Assembly (NCBI GenBank): GCA_945829425.1
Contig: CALZUQ010000013.1
Span: 1 to 55,226 of the forward strand
DNA length: 55,226 nucleotides
DNA from: an uncultured bacterium
GTDB taxonomy: Bacteria > Bacteroidota > Bacteroidia > Bacteroidales > Bacteroidaceae
Direction of reading: 5' to 3'
Both the position numbers and the translations under genes were made by a program. Shown one piece after another: positions 25,545-34,781 of this stretch (position 1 is its first letter; the number at the start of each line of letters is the position of its first letter). A model generated the notes under the pieces. It had not been told where the DNA came from. It saw only the letters and a list, made by a program, of their open reading frames with translations, and made no database searches.

Positions 25545-25574
25545 TTTCTTGAGAAAGGAATAGGAGGGAAAAGG

Positions 25575-26096
25575 TCAATACAGCCTTGTGAATTCATAGG
25601 TGTTGCCTACGCCGTCAAGGTATCTTAGGAAATCCTCTGTGCGTATCACTACCGTACCGCGGCAGTCGTTAGGGTGGAAGCTGAGTGTTGCGGCATTGCG
25701 CAACGTCTCGTCAATGAAGAAATGCACGTGGTTCTCCGTGTCGTTTATGAGCCCGAAGGGCGACACGCTTCCCGGCTCGATGTCGAGGTATCTCAGCATA
25801 CGCTCCGGTGATGCGAATGATAGTTTTCCCGGTGCGGGGAGCCCCTGTGAGGTCAGCAAGGCTTTCAGACGGTGTTCGAGGTCGTGGATGTCGAGGTTGT
25901 GGTCGCAGTGGAAAGAGATGAGGTAATGCTTGTTTCCCTTATGGTTTCTGAGGAAGATGTTCTTGCAATGCACGGAGCCGTCGTTGCGCCACCAGCGCTT
26001 CGCCTCGTCGATGGTTTTTCCTTCGGGGTGGTTATAACATGTAAAGGGGATATCGTGCGAGCGCAGATAATCCAAGACTTTCTCTTCTCGTGTCAT
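25575..26096 (-). CDS. YbaK/ProX-type aminoacyl-tRNA editing protein
   Basis: The 173-residue protein is a free-standing editing domain of the YbaK/EbsC/ProXp family, which hydrolyses mischarged prolyl-tRNA such as Ala-tRNA-Pro. Family blocks seen are NHPEGKTIDEAKRWW, HCKNIFLRNHKGNKHYL with the conserved lysine, GLPAPGKLSFAS, GSVSPFGLINDTE and HVHFFIDE. The SVSPFGLIND block points to the ProXp-ala (PrdX) branch rather than YbaK, which deacylates Cys-tRNA-Pro. It acts in the cytoplasm as a translation quality-control factor. A 42-bp gap separates it from the AraC gene upstream on the same strand. Confidence 0.88.
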   Translation of the reverse strand: MTREEKVLDYLRSHDIPFTCYNHPEGKTIDEAKRWWRNDGSVHCKNIFLRNHKGNKHYLISFHCDHNLDIHDLEHRLKALLTSQGLPAPGKLSFASPERMLRYLDIEPGSVSPFGLINDTENHVHFFIDETLRNAATLSFHPNDCRGTVVIRTEDFLRYLDGVGNTYEFTRLY

Positions 26097-26138
26097 GATA
26101 TGTAAGAATGATGTGATAACGGTGTTGTTCTCTTTGCG

Positions 26139-27020
26139 TCACTTCCCTGTCCTTATCTGTTGGGGTGACTTTCCTGTATGCCTCCTCATGAACGTGCCGA
26201 AATGCGACTGGTTGGTAAATCCCAGGCGCGAGGATATTTGCTTGATGTTCTCCTTTGGGTCGCGGAGAAGGATATTGGCACGGTTCAAGAGTTCTTCGTT
26301 GATAATCTCAAGTGCCGTCTTGCCTGTTATGCGCTTGCAGATGGCAGAAAAATATTTCGGCGAGATATTGAGCTGCGTAGCCACTTCGTTGACGCTTCTC
26401 ACCGTACTGTCTTGAGAGCGCAGAATGACGAGGAAGCGCTGGAAGATCTGCTCTGCCGCCGAGTATGTGCTAATGATATCTATATGTCGCGTATTGTCTT
26501 TCTGGAACATCATATACAGGTCGAGCGCAGCAGTGTGCAAGAGGTGGTATGCCGCCATGTTGCTCAGGCGTGACGTCTCCTTATGGAGCATACGTGCCAG
26601 AAGCTGGTGATACTGCTCTAAAGCTGTTATGTCCGTGTCGTCGAGGTGTACACGGCCATAGTTCGTCTCCGTGCCGTAATAAGAGAAGTTCAGTTCCCGC
26701 ATGGACTGCTGTGCGAACGCCGTGTCTACGAAACATCCGAAGATGTCAATCTTCTCGCTTACCATTCTGTTCTCTATGACGATGCCGGGGGTGCATACGA
26801 GTGCGTCGCCGGGACCTATTTCTACCTTCTTGCCGTGTATCTCCATCACCGAGGAGCCTTTCCTCACAACCAAGAGCATATACCCCTCCACGACATGTGG
26901 CTCTGTGGCGTTGGCAATGTCGGTAATGGAGTTTATGACGGCAATGTTGGCATCTATGTATGCGAGGTCGTGGGCGGGAAGCCTGCCGCTGTTGTCGTAG
27001 TTAAGTCTTATAGATTTCAT
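26139..27020 (-). CDS. AraC-family transcriptional regulator
   Basis: The 293-residue protein has an N-terminal cupin-like sensor domain (YMLLVVRKGSSVMEIHGKKV, IGPGDALVCTPG) and a C-terminal AraC/XylS double helix-turn-helix from about residue 205 (VNEVATQLNISPKYFSAICK, then LGFTNQSHFGTFMRRHTGKS). Free-standing AraC proteins of this kind in Bacteroidales usually sense a small ligand; the target genes are not known. Its own -7 box is about 30 bp upstream, divergent from the HAD phosphatase gene. Confidence 0.9.
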   Translation of the reverse strand: MKSIRLNYDNSGRLPAHDLAYIDANIAVINSITDIANATEPHVVEGYMLLVVRKGSSVMEIHGKKVEIGPGDALVCTPGIVIENRMVSEKIDIFGCFVDTAFAQQSMRELNFSYYGTETNYGRVHLDDTDITALEQYHQLLARMLHKETSRLSNMAAYHLLHTAALDLYMMFQKDNTRHIDIISTYSAAEQIFQRFLVILRSQDSTVRSVNEVATQLNISPKYFSAICKRITGKTALEIINEELLNRANILLRDPKENIKQISSRLGFTNQSHFGTFMRRHTGKSPQQIRTGK

Positions 27021-27046
27021 TTTTTATCAGTATGTTTTTCGGAGTG

Positions 27047-27054
27047 CAAAGTTA
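27047..27054 (-). promoter_or_regulatory. -7 box for AraC regulator
   Basis: TAACTTTG on the minus strand fits TAnnTTTG, 27 bp upstream of the start codon. Confidence 0.55.
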
Positions 27055-27203
27055 ATTGATTATTTTCATAAAAAGGAAAGGAATTGTGCGGTTTTTCTCC
27101 AACACATTACAAAATGGAAAGGAAAAACGCAAATAAGAACACTTTTCAGAGGAAAAATATACCAAAGGCTTTATGGTGGATAAAGAACTTTTTATGCTGA
27201 AAA

Positions 27204-27235
27204 TTTGGTGGAACGGAAGAAAATGAGTACATTTG
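27204..27235 (+). promoter_or_regulatory. Promoter for HAD phosphatase gene
   Basis: TTTG at 27204-27207 and TACATTTG at 27228-27235 with a 20-bp spacer match the full Bacteroidetes promoter. The start codon lies about 195 bp further, so the leader is long. Confidence 0.7.
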
Positions 27236-27430
27236 CACCAAAGGAGCAGCAAGAGCAGAGACAAATCCCGCTTTGGCTCTGTCGGGAGACTACTTTTTTG
27301 ACGACGGGAAAAAACAGAGTAAGGCAAGACCTACCGACAGCAGTGCACCGACGACGCAAGGCTGGAGGGCGTTTCCTGTCATAAGGATAAGGAGCTGGCG
27401 GAAGTAAAAACATGAAAAAATCATACGTCT

Positions 27431-28246
27431 ATGGAATACAAAGCAATCGTACTCGACCTTGACGGCACCCTGACCAACGACGCCAAGGAGATAACACCCA
27501 GAGTGAAGGAAACCCTGCTTGCGGCACAAGAAAGGGGCGTAAAGGTAATCCTCGCCTCGGGACGTCCTACATACGGCATACGCCAGCTTGCCGACGAACT
27601 GAAGGTCTCTCATTTCGGCGGCTTCGTGCTGGCATACAACGGCGGGTGTATCATTGACTGGAACACCAAGGAGACGATATACAACACGATACTCGACGAA
27701 ACGCTCGTTCCCGAACTGTATGAGGCGGCACGAGCCAGCGGGTGTGAGATACTGACATATCAGGGGGACGTCATAGCCACCACGTCGGTGAAGAATAAAT
27801 ACGTCATGCACGAGGCGTTCATAAACAAGATGCCGCTGATACAGTATGACGACTTCCTCGGGCAGGTGATACACCCTATAAACAAATGCCTCATAGTCGG
27901 AGACCCAAAGGTCGTGGCGGCACTGGAGAAGACACTCGGCGCGAAAATGGAGGGACGCATGAACGTTTACCGCTCTGCCGGCTTCTTCCTGGAGTGTGTG
28001 CCCTTAGGCATAGACAAAGCCACGTCGCTCGACTTCCTCCTCTCACGCATAGGCATAGGACGTGAGGAGACCATTGCCGTCGGCGACGGTTACAACGACC
28101 TCTCCATGCTTCGCTTTGCGGGTCTCGGCGTGGCTATGGCAAACGCAGCGCGTGAGGTGCTCGACGAGGCGGACTATGTGACATACTCCAACCAGGAGGA
28201 CGGCGTGGCGCACGTCGTGGAGAAATTCATTCTAAACACAAAATAA
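27431..28246 (+). CDS. Cof-type HAD-family hydrolase
   Basis: The 271-residue protein is a class IIB haloacid dehalogenase-like phosphatase. Motif I is LDLDGTLTNDAKEI with the nucleophilic Asp near residue 9, motif II is ILASGRPTYGIRQL, and motif IV is GDGYNDLSML with the metal-binding Asp pair. A cap domain lies between motifs II and III. Cof-type enzymes dephosphorylate sugar phosphates, flavin or pyridoxal phosphate; the substrate here is not decided by sequence. The next gene follows after 47 bp. Confidence 0.92.
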   Translation: MEYKAIVLDLDGTLTNDAKEITPRVKETLLAAQERGVKVILASGRPTYGIRQLADELKVSHFGGFVLAYNGGCIIDWNTKETIYNTILDETLVPELYEAARASGCEILTYQGDVIATTSVKNKYVMHEAFINKMPLIQYDDFLGQVIHPINKCLIVGDPKVVAALEKTLGAKMEGRMNVYRSAGFFLECVPLGIDKATSLDFLLSRIGIGREETIAVGDGYNDLSMLRFAGLGVAMANAAREVLDEADYVTYSNQEDGVAHVVEKFILNTK

Positions 28247-28293
28247 AAGGTGTGCAAAAAAAGTCTTTCACACTTTAAAACCACGAACCACAG

Positions 28294-28749
28294 ATGAAAA
28301 GAATACTCTTCGTATGCCACGGCAATATCTGTCGCAGCCCGATGGCAGAGTTTGTCATGAAACACCTTGTAGCACAAGCCGGGAAAACCCAAGACTATGA
28401 AATAGCCTCAGCAGCGACAAGCACAGAGGAGATAGGCAACGGCGTATATCCTCCGGCAAGGCGTAAACTCGCAGAACACGGCATATCATGTGAAGGGAAG
28501 ACGGCAAGGCAGATAACACGCCACGACTACGAACGCTACGACCATATCATAGGCATGGACACTTACAACATGCGCAACATGGAAAGGACCTTCGGAGGAG
28601 ACCCGGAGGGCAAACTGCACATGCTTATGGATTTCACCTCACGTCCCGGCGATGTCGCCGACCCATGGTACACAGGAAACTTCGACGCCACATGGCGCGA
28701 CTGCATGGAGGGTTGTCAGGGACTCCTGAAAACATTGGAAAGACAGTGA
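28294..28749 (+). CDS. Low-molecular-weight protein-tyrosine phosphatase
   Basis: The 151-residue cytoplasmic phosphatase shows the CX5R loop as CHGNICRSPMAE near residues 9-16 and the general-acid loop DVADPWYTG near residue 125. Length and motifs match the LMW-PTP family. Partners may be bacterial tyrosine kinases of capsule export or other phosphoproteins; none is encoded nearby. It shares strand and close spacing with the genes on both sides. Confidence 0.95.
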   Translation: MKRILFVCHGNICRSPMAEFVMKHLVAQAGKTQDYEIASAATSTEEIGNGVYPPARRKLAEHGISCEGKTARQITRHDYERYDHIIGMDTYNMRNMERTFGGDPEGKLHMLMDFTSRPGDVADPWYTGNFDATWRDCMEGCQGLLKTLERQ

Positions 28750-28806
28750 AGGGACGGGACCATTATCCAAACATCTGCTAAAAAATAATCACACATAAAC
28801 ACACAC

Positions 28807-30468
28807 ATGACAGACATTGAAATAGCAAGAAGCATAAAGATGAGACGCATCACCGAAATAGGTGAGGAGATAGGTATCAGGGAAGACAATCTGGAACCAT
28901 ACGGACACTATATGGCGAAGATACCTCTTGACATCATGAGGAAAGAGGGGAAAAGAGGCAAGCTGATACTCGTGACAGCCATTACGGCGACAAAGGCAGG
29001 AATAGGCAAGACGACGGTGTCGGTAGGTCTTGCACTGGGACTGAACAGAATAGGCAAGAAAGCCATCGTGGCACTGCGCGAGCCATCATTGGGACCGTGC
29101 TTCGGCATGAAAGGCGGTGCGGCAGGAGGAGGATACGCACAGGTGGTGCCTATGGAGAAAATAAACCTCCACTTTACAGGTGACTTCCATGCCGTGACAT
29201 CAGCGCATAACATGATTGCCGCCATGCTCGACAACTACATATACCAACACCGCGACGGAGGATGCGCACTGAAGCAGGTGCTGTGGAAACGTGTTCTCGA
29301 CGTCAACGACCGTTCGCTGAGAAACATCATAACGGGGTTGGGAAACACCACCGACGGCATACCGGCACAGGCGGGCTTTGACATCACTCCGGCATCGGAA
29401 ATAATGGCGATATTATGTCTCGCCTCAGACCTCGACGACATGAGGAGGAGGATAGGAAACATTCTCCTGGGATATACTGCGGAAGGCATGCCGTTTACGG
29501 TGGACAACCTCGGCATAACGGGGGCGGTGGTGGCTCTGCTGATCGACGCCATAAAGCCGAACCTCGTACAGACGACGGAAGGAACACCGGCAATAATACA
29601 CGGAGGACCATTCGCGAACATAGCCCATGGATGCAACTCGGTAATTGCAACACAGACGGCACTCGCACTGGCTGACTACGTAGTGACGGAGGCAGGATTC
29701 GGGGCGGACCTTGGAGCGGAGAAGTTCTACGACATAAAATGCAGGAAAAGCGGCTTGCAGCCTTCGCTGACCATTCTTGTGGCAACACTCAACGGACTGA
29801 AGATGCACGGGGGGACAGAGCTGGCACGCATAAAAGAGCCGGACAGCGAGGGAGTGAGGAAAGGACTGGCGAACCTCGATAGGCACATAGCCAACATACA
29901 GAGTTTCGGACAGCGCGTAGTGGTATGCTTCAACCGCTTTGCGTCAGACACAGAGGACGAGATAAGCATCGTAAGGGAACACTGTGAGGCAATGGGCGTG
30001 GACTTCGCCATAAACAACGCATATAACGAGGGTGGCGAAGGAGCAGCAGAACTGGCACACACCGTGGTGAGAAACATAGAGGAAAAGGAGTCGGAACAGC
30101 TGAGATACGCATACAGCGACGACATGCCGCTCGCAGAAAAGGTAATAACAGTGGCGAAAAAAATATACGGAGCAGGGAACGTGACGTTCTCTGGAAAAGC
30201 CATGAAGCAGTTCGCTAACGCTGAGAGACTGGGATTCGGACATTTCCCCGTATGTATAGCCAAGACGCAATATTCCTTCTCACAAGACCAGAAAGCTTAC
30301 GGAGCACCATCGGGATTCGACTTCGACATCAAGGACGTGGTGATAAACGCCGGAGCGGAGATGATTGTTGCCATAGCGGGAAGCATAATACGTATGCCGG
30401 GACTGCCGAAGGAGCCGCAGGCTCTGCATATCGACGTGATAGACGGAGAGATAGAAGGTCTGAGCTGA
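28807..30468 (+). CDS. fhs: Formate--tetrahydrofolate ligase
   Basis: The 553-residue enzyme makes 10-formyl-THF from formate, ATP and THF in one-carbon metabolism. The nucleotide-binding loop is visible near residues 62-70 ([18 protein letters not shown]) and is followed by [20 protein letters not shown], which is highly characteristic of the family. The C-terminus ([19 protein letters not shown]) is also typical. Length matches the usual ~555 residues, so the gene looks intact. The loop has GIGKTT where many family members have GEGKTT; I cannot tell by eye whether this is a lineage trait. Confidence 0.96.
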   Translation: MTDIEIARSIKMRRITEIGEEIGIREDNLEPYGHYMAKIPLDIMRKEGKRGKLILVTAITATKAGIGKTTVSVGLALGLNRIGKKAIVALREPSLGPCFGMKGGAAGGGYAQVVPMEKINLHFTGDFHAVTSAHNMIAAMLDNYIYQHRDGGCALKQVLWKRVLDVNDRSLRNIITGLGNTTDGIPAQAGFDITPASEIMAILCLASDLDDMRRRIGNILLGYTAEGMPFTVDNLGITGAVVALLIDAIKPNLVQTTEGTPAIIHGGPFANIAHGCNSVIATQTALALADYVVTEAGFGADLGAEKFYDIKCRKSGLQPSLTILVATLNGLKMHGGTELARIKEPDSEGVRKGLANLDRHIANIQSFGQRVVVCFNRFASDTEDEISIVREHCEAMGVDFAINNAYNEGGEGAAELAHTVVRNIEEKESEQLRYAYSDDMPLAEKVITVAKKIYGAGNVTFSGKAMKQFANAERLGFGHFPVCIAKTQYSFSQDQKAYGAPSGFDFDIKDVVINAGAEMIVAIAGSIIRMPGLPKEPQALHIDVIDGEIEGLS

Positions 30469-30610
30469 CAACACGGCAACGGAGCGGAAAAGACACTAAC
30501 AGAGCGGAAAAGACGGAGGGAAGGAAACACCTAACGCGCCAAAAGGAAGAAGAAACGTGGGAGGATATTTTCCAACCACAGGAAATAATAAAAAACACGA
30601 AATCAAGACT

Positions 30611-31753
30611 ATGAAAGCAATTGAACTGAAACAGCCACAACGTATCGTCTTCGGTACGGGCTGTATGAACCAGATGTGTGACAAATATCTCGCTTCGGGC
30701 ATGAAGCGGCTGTTTGTCATAACAGCGACTCCGATACTCCCGATGATAAAGCCGGTATTGGAGAAAATGGCAGGCAACGGCATTGAACTGCTCACAGAAA
30801 CCGACATCTACGGAGAGCCTACGGTAGGCGACTTCAAGAGAATACTCGCCAAAGCAAAGGACTTCGGAGCAGACTCGGTAATAGGCGTGGGAGGTGGCTC
30901 GGTAATGGACGTGGCGAAACTCGTGGCGACATTCCTGAACTCGGAACAGAAAATAGAGGAGTGCTACGGCATTGGATTCATAAAGAGACGAGGCGTATGG
31001 TTCGCATGTGCACCGACAACAGCGGGAACAGGATCGGAGGTAAGTCCGAACGCCATACTGCTCGACGAGAGCGACAACGGAAAAAAAGGCATCATATCAA
31101 ACCACCTGCTCTGCGACGTGGCGTATCTCGACCCACAGCTGACAATGACCGTACCGCCACGCATTACGGCAGAGACAGGCATGGACGCACTGACACACTG
31201 CATAGAGGTATATACAAACAAATTCGCACACCCGTGTGTAGACATGTACGCACTGAAAGGCATAACGCTGATAGCGCAACATCTGGAGAGAGCCGTAAAG
31301 GACGGAAGCGACACGGAAGCACGCGAGGCAATGCTGCTCGGATCTATGTATGGAGGATTAGGACTGGGACCGGTAAATACTGCAGCGGTACATGCACTGG
31401 CGTATCCTGTTGGAGGAATGTTCCATAAGAGCCACGGACTGTCTAACTCCATACTCCTGCCTACGGTGATGAGGTTTAACATGAAGGGCAACGAGAAGAG
31501 ATATGCCGACGTGGCAATAGCATGTGGATGCCAGCCAGGGAAGACGGACGAGGAGACAGCACAGAGAGGCGTGGCTTTCGTCAGCGAACTGTCCAAGGCT
31601 TGCGGAATACCGCAGAGCTTGGAGGAGATAGGAATTCCGAAGACTGCCGTGGGAGAAATGGCAAAGGCTGCCATGCTCCAGCAACGACTGCTGAAAAACA
31701 ACCCTCGCGACATAACGGAGCAGGACTGCATAGACATTTACAACAGCCTGTAA
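30611..31753 (+). CDS. Iron-containing alcohol dehydrogenase
   Basis: The 380-residue protein is a group III, Fe(II)-type NAD(P)-dependent dehydrogenase. GVGGGSVMDVAKL is the nucleotide-binding motif, PTTAGTGSEVSPNAI the conserved second block, and the metal ligands lie in ETGMDALTHCIEVYTN and HALAYPVGGMFHKSHG. The start at 30611 (MKAIELKQPQRIVFG) fits the family N-terminus; an upstream in-frame ATG adds 18 unconserved residues. It lies directly before the PdxA-family and DUF1537 genes on the same strand, so it may oxidise or reduce an intermediate or side product of four-carbon acid sugar metabolism; this link is an inference. Confidence 0.92.
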   Translation: MKAIELKQPQRIVFGTGCMNQMCDKYLASGMKRLFVITATPILPMIKPVLEKMAGNGIELLTETDIYGEPTVGDFKRILAKAKDFGADSVIGVGGGSVMDVAKLVATFLNSEQKIEECYGIGFIKRRGVWFACAPTTAGTGSEVSPNAILLDESDNGKKGIISNHLLCDVAYLDPQLTMTVPPRITAETGMDALTHCIEVYTNKFAHPCVDMYALKGITLIAQHLERAVKDGSDTEAREAMLLGSMYGGLGLGPVNTAAVHALAYPVGGMFHKSHGLSNSILLPTVMRFNMKGNEKRYADVAIACGCQPGKTDEETAQRGVAFVSELSKACGIPQSLEEIGIPKTAVGEMAKAAMLQQRLLKNNPRDITEQDCIDIYNSL

Positions 31754-31833
31754 AGATATTGGGAAGATATCTTTACATGATTATCTGACGGATATTCTGA
31801 ACAACGGATTATCTGACAGATATTCTGAACACT
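31751..31833. repeat. Hairpin at a stop codon followed by a 28-bp direct repeat
   Basis: TAAAGATAT (31751-31759, including the dehydrogenase stop codon) pairs with ATATCTTTA (31767-31775). Two 28-bp units of the type GATTATCTGACGGATATTCT follow at 31779 and 31807. There is no T-run, so this may be a processing hairpin rather than a terminator. Confidence 0.6.
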
Positions 31834-31878
31834 ACAGAGTACTATACCTTTTACATACAAAACTATATATATACTGTT

Positions 31879-32907
31879 ATGACACCTATTTTGGCTATTA
31901 CAATGGGCGACCCTGCGGGAATAGGCCCTGAGATATGCGTACGCTCACTGGCACATAAGGAGACGTATAAACAATGCCGACCCATAATAGTCGGCGACGC
32001 AAAGATAATACAGCTCGCGGTAGACCTCCTGAAACTGGAAACTCCGCTGAAGGTCAATGCAGTGAAGAACGTGGCTGACGCACGCTTCGAACACGGCACG
32101 ATAGACGTCTATGACCTCAACCTCATTGACGCTTCGACATTCGTATTCGGAAAGGTGCAGGAACAATGTGGAAACGCCGCGTTTGAATATGTCGTGAAAG
32201 CCATAGATCTCGCGATGAAGAAAGAGGTGGACGGAACATGCACGGCACCACTGAACAAAGAGGCGATACACCTCGCAGGTCATAACTTCGACGGACATAC
32301 GGAGATATACGCCACATATACTGGGACAAAGAAATATGCCATGCTCTTGGCGGAAGGGAAACTGAGAGTGATACACGTCTCAACACACGTATCGTTGCGT
32401 GAGGCGTGTGACAGATGTAAGAAAGAGCGTATAATGGAGGTGTATGAACTCATTGACGACGCATGCCGGCAATTCGGAATAGAGAAACCACATATCGCCG
32501 TGGCAGGACTAAACCCGCACTGCTCAGAGAACGGACTATTCGGATGGGAGGAGGAGAAAGAAATAATCCCGGCAGTAGAAGAATTGAAGGCAAGGGGATA
32601 TAACGCCGAGGGACCTATTCCGCCCGACAGCGTCTTCGCAAAAGCGAAATGCGGATGGTACGACGGAGTGGTGGCAATGTATCACGACCAAGGACATATA
32701 CCGCTGAAGGTGCTGGGCTTCAACTGGGACGAGGAGTCGGGGAAAATGCTGCCGCAGAGGGGTGTGAACATAACCTTGGGACTGCCTATAATACGTGTCT
32801 CGGTAGACCACGGCACGGCATTTGACGTAGCAGGAAAAGGCATTGCGGCAGAAGACGCACTGCTCGCATCAATAGAATACGCTACGAGAATGGCTAAGAA
32901 CAAATGA
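31879..32907 (+). CDS. pdxA: PdxA-family 4-phospho-hydroxyacid dehydrogenase
   Basis: The 342-residue protein has the PdxA signatures GDPAGIGPEI near the N-terminus, GHTEIYAT near residue 138 and YHDQGHIPLK near residue 267, whose histidines hold the divalent metal. Classical PdxA oxidises 4-phosphohydroxy-L-threonine in vitamin B6 synthesis. The PdxA2 branch oxidises 4-phospho-D-threonate or -erythronate and yields dihydroxyacetone phosphate. The next gene, 16 bp downstream, is a DUF1537 four-carbon acid sugar kinase, the usual partner of PdxA2, so the catabolic role is favoured. Sequence alone does not separate the two branches with certainty. Confidence 0.93.
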   Translation: MTPILAITMGDPAGIGPEICVRSLAHKETYKQCRPIIVGDAKIIQLAVDLLKLETPLKVNAVKNVADARFEHGTIDVYDLNLIDASTFVFGKVQEQCGNAAFEYVVKAIDLAMKKEVDGTCTAPLNKEAIHLAGHNFDGHTEIYATYTGTKKYAMLLAEGKLRVIHVSTHVSLREACDRCKKERIMEVYELIDDACRQFGIEKPHIAVAGLNPHCSENGLFGWEEEKEIIPAVEELKARGYNAEGPIPPDSVFAKAKCGWYDGVVAMYHDQGHIPLKVLGFNWDEESGKMLPQRGVNITLGLPIIRVSVDHGTAFDVAGKGIAAEDALLASIEYATRMAKNK

Positions 32908-32923
32908 ATGCGGGGGGGAGGAT

Positions 32924-34075
32924 ATGGTAATTGTTATCGCTGACGATATTACGGGAGGCGCAGAAATTGCTGGCATTGCACACAGGTACGGACTAAGGAC
33001 TGTCATGACCATTGACCGCATGCCACAGGACTATGACGAAGGAAAAGAGTATGACGTCGTGGTGATAGCTACAGACGCACGCTCATACCGCGCCGACGTG
33101 GCGGCGGAGATTACAGCAGAAGCGGTGAGGTCTGTATGCCGGAAGGTGACAGACCTCGCCAACGGAAGCCATCTCTTCAGAAAAACGGACAGTGCCTTGA
33201 GGGGCAACGTCAAAGAGGAACTGGACGCCATAATACACAACAGCCCTTATGATTACGTAAGGTATATGCCTGCAAACCCGTCGAAGGGACGCATAATAGC
33301 CGACGGTGTGTACTACATACGAGACGACAAGAAGGCTGGGAGGACGGGAACGCCAATCTCTGAGACTTCGTTCCGCTACGACCCGGAGTTTCCTGCTTTG
33401 TCAAGCAGCATGGAGGAGAGGTTTCCAGGACTGCCTTATGCCAACGCCACAACAAAGGAGGAGGTGGACAACGTGGTGAGGGAGGCACTGGAAAACGAGA
33501 AGAGGGTCCTGCTGGCTGGTGCCGCCGACCTTTTCTGCAGTATGATAGAACGGATATACGGTTTTGCACCACAACAGCCGAGGGAGTTTGAAGGCTTGCC
33601 GGAGAAATGTGCTATGCTCGTGGTTTGCGGCTCTACACTAAGCCGAGCCATAGACCTGGGACTGGCTGTCGAGACAATGCCGTATGACGTTTTCTACGAA
33701 GAGAAAGAGCCGAAGGAATGGACAGAGAACATAGCAGCACGATACTTACGCGAGGCTGAGCGAATAGAACAGCCACGCCACGGAACGGTAATGACCATAG
33801 GCGACAAACCGGTGAGGAAAGGGCATGAGGCAGCGGTATTCCTGAGAAACGCCATGGCGGAGGTATGCTGCGGACTGATCAGAAAGGCGACACCCGACGA
33901 AATGGTGATAGAAGGCGGAGCTACGGCGTTCGCAATACTGAAGCGCATGCCGTGGCATACGTTCTACGTGACGGACGAGGTGGCTCCTGGAGTGGTGAGA
34001 ATGGCTGCGGAAGGTGGGAAGATGTGTGTAACTCTAAAACCCGGTAGTTATGAATGGGGAGAATTATGGAAATAA
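32924..34075 (+). CDS. Four-carbon acid sugar kinase, DUF1537 family
   Basis: The 383-residue protein shows the N-terminal block VIADDITGGAEIAGIAHRYG and RKTDSALRGNVKEELDAI of the DUF1537 N-terminal domain. The C-terminal nucleotide-binding domain includes MVIEGGATAFAILKRM and VAPGVVRM. Characterised members phosphorylate D-threonate, D-erythronate or related acids at the 4-OH before oxidation by a PdxA2, DenD or LtnD-type dehydrogenase. It is somewhat shorter than many members (~420 residues). The start codon lies 16 bp after the pdxA stop, and the gene overlaps the next gene by 26 bp, which supports translational coupling. Confidence 0.9.
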   Translation: MVIVIADDITGGAEIAGIAHRYGLRTVMTIDRMPQDYDEGKEYDVVVIATDARSYRADVAAEITAEAVRSVCRKVTDLANGSHLFRKTDSALRGNVKEELDAIIHNSPYDYVRYMPANPSKGRIIADGVYYIRDDKKAGRTGTPISETSFRYDPEFPALSSSMEERFPGLPYANATTKEEVDNVVREALENEKRVLLAGAADLFCSMIERIYGFAPQQPREFEGLPEKCAMLVVCGSTLSRAIDLGLAVETMPYDVFYEEKEPKEWTENIAARYLREAERIEQPRHGTVMTIGDKPVRKGHEAAVFLRNAMAEVCCGLIRKATPDEMVIEGGATAFAILKRMPWHTFYVTDEVAPGVVRMAAEGGKMCVTLKPGSYEWGELWK

Positions 34076-34754
34076 CAGGAAAAGGAAATATGTCTGGGGA
34101 GCACTCATTATTGTGCTCCTCACAACTTGCGGCATACTGCTGCTGACATGGTGTGGAAACGGCTCGCTAAGCGAGGAAGAGAAAAAACAGAGGGACAGCG
34201 CTATAGTAGCTACGATACAGCATCACTCCAGGCTGTTCACGGCTGAGACGACAAGCAGGAAAACGATAACATATACGTCGGAAAATAAACTGACGATAAG
34301 CCTGCTCGGGAAAGATAGGGTCATGAAGATTCCTTTCGGAAAGACTACGGCGACAATACCTGTCAACGTGACGTATAAAGCGTATATTGACCTGGGGAAG
34401 GTGACAAGGGACGATATCATCATTGACGAAAAGAACAAGATGATACACATCACACTGCCTGACCCTGTGGTGGTGGAGACAGCAGTAAGAGTGGATCACG
34501 ACAAAGAGAAAATGGACAAGGAATGGTTCGGGAAAAAACTGACTTATGAGGAATATCGCAAACTTGTAAGGGACGCAAAAGAGCAGGCATGGGAGGAACT
34601 GACGGAAGAGGAAATGAGAGTCATTACAGAGACTGCTAAAGTGACGGCAGGAGAAATGGTGACTCCTTTCCTGCACTCACTCGGCTTCAAGAATATCATG
34701 ATAGAATATCGTCCGACATTCACCACAAAGGAGATAATGAAAGAGAACTACTAA
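34050..34754 (+). CDS. DUF4230 domain protein, single-pass membrane
   Basis: The 234-residue product has one membrane segment near residues 15-35 (YVWGALIIVLLTTCGILLLT) and an extracytoplasmic part that matches the layout of DUF4230 (TISLLGKDRVMKIPFGKTTA, VNVTYKAYIDLGKVTRDDII, ITLPDPVVVET). The function of this family is unknown. It starts 26 bp inside the kinase gene in another frame, so it is probably cotranscribed, though a metabolic link is not implied. Confidence 0.8.
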   Translation: MNGENYGNNRKRKYVWGALIIVLLTTCGILLLTWCGNGSLSEEEKKQRDSAIVATIQHHSRLFTAETTSRKTITYTSENKLTISLLGKDRVMKIPFGKTTATIPVNVTYKAYIDLGKVTRDDIIIDEKNKMIHITLPDPVVVETAVRVDHDKEKMDKEWFGKKLTYEEYRKLVRDAKEQAWEELTEEEMRVITETAKVTAGEMVTPFLHSLGFKNIMIEYRPTFTTKEIMKENY

Positions 34755-34781
34755 ATGTGAGTTCCAACAAATATTTCATGT

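Larger units (their letters stand above)
25276..25574. other. Intergenic repeats downstream of the beta-helix gene
   Basis: This stretch holds the terminator at 25284, a two-unit 22-bp repeat at 25370-25413 (TGAAACAATTGTGACAAAGG type) and a four-unit 11-bp repeat at 25501-25544 (GTGAGTCCCAT type). No gene is seen. Confidence 0.7.
27021..27430. other. Divergent intergenic region, AraC / HAD phosphatase
   Basis: The 410-bp gap has a promoter box on each strand (27047 minus, 27204-27235 plus). The plus-strand transcript would carry a leader of about 190 nt before 27431. Short frames here overlap promoters and are not called. Confidence 0.5.

Noticed and set aside
27290..27382. Short minus-strand frame ending in a membrane-like tail
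   Set aside because: The 30-residue tail looks membrane-like but continues as an antisense frame through the HAD gene and lies in that gene's leader; no promoter on its strand.
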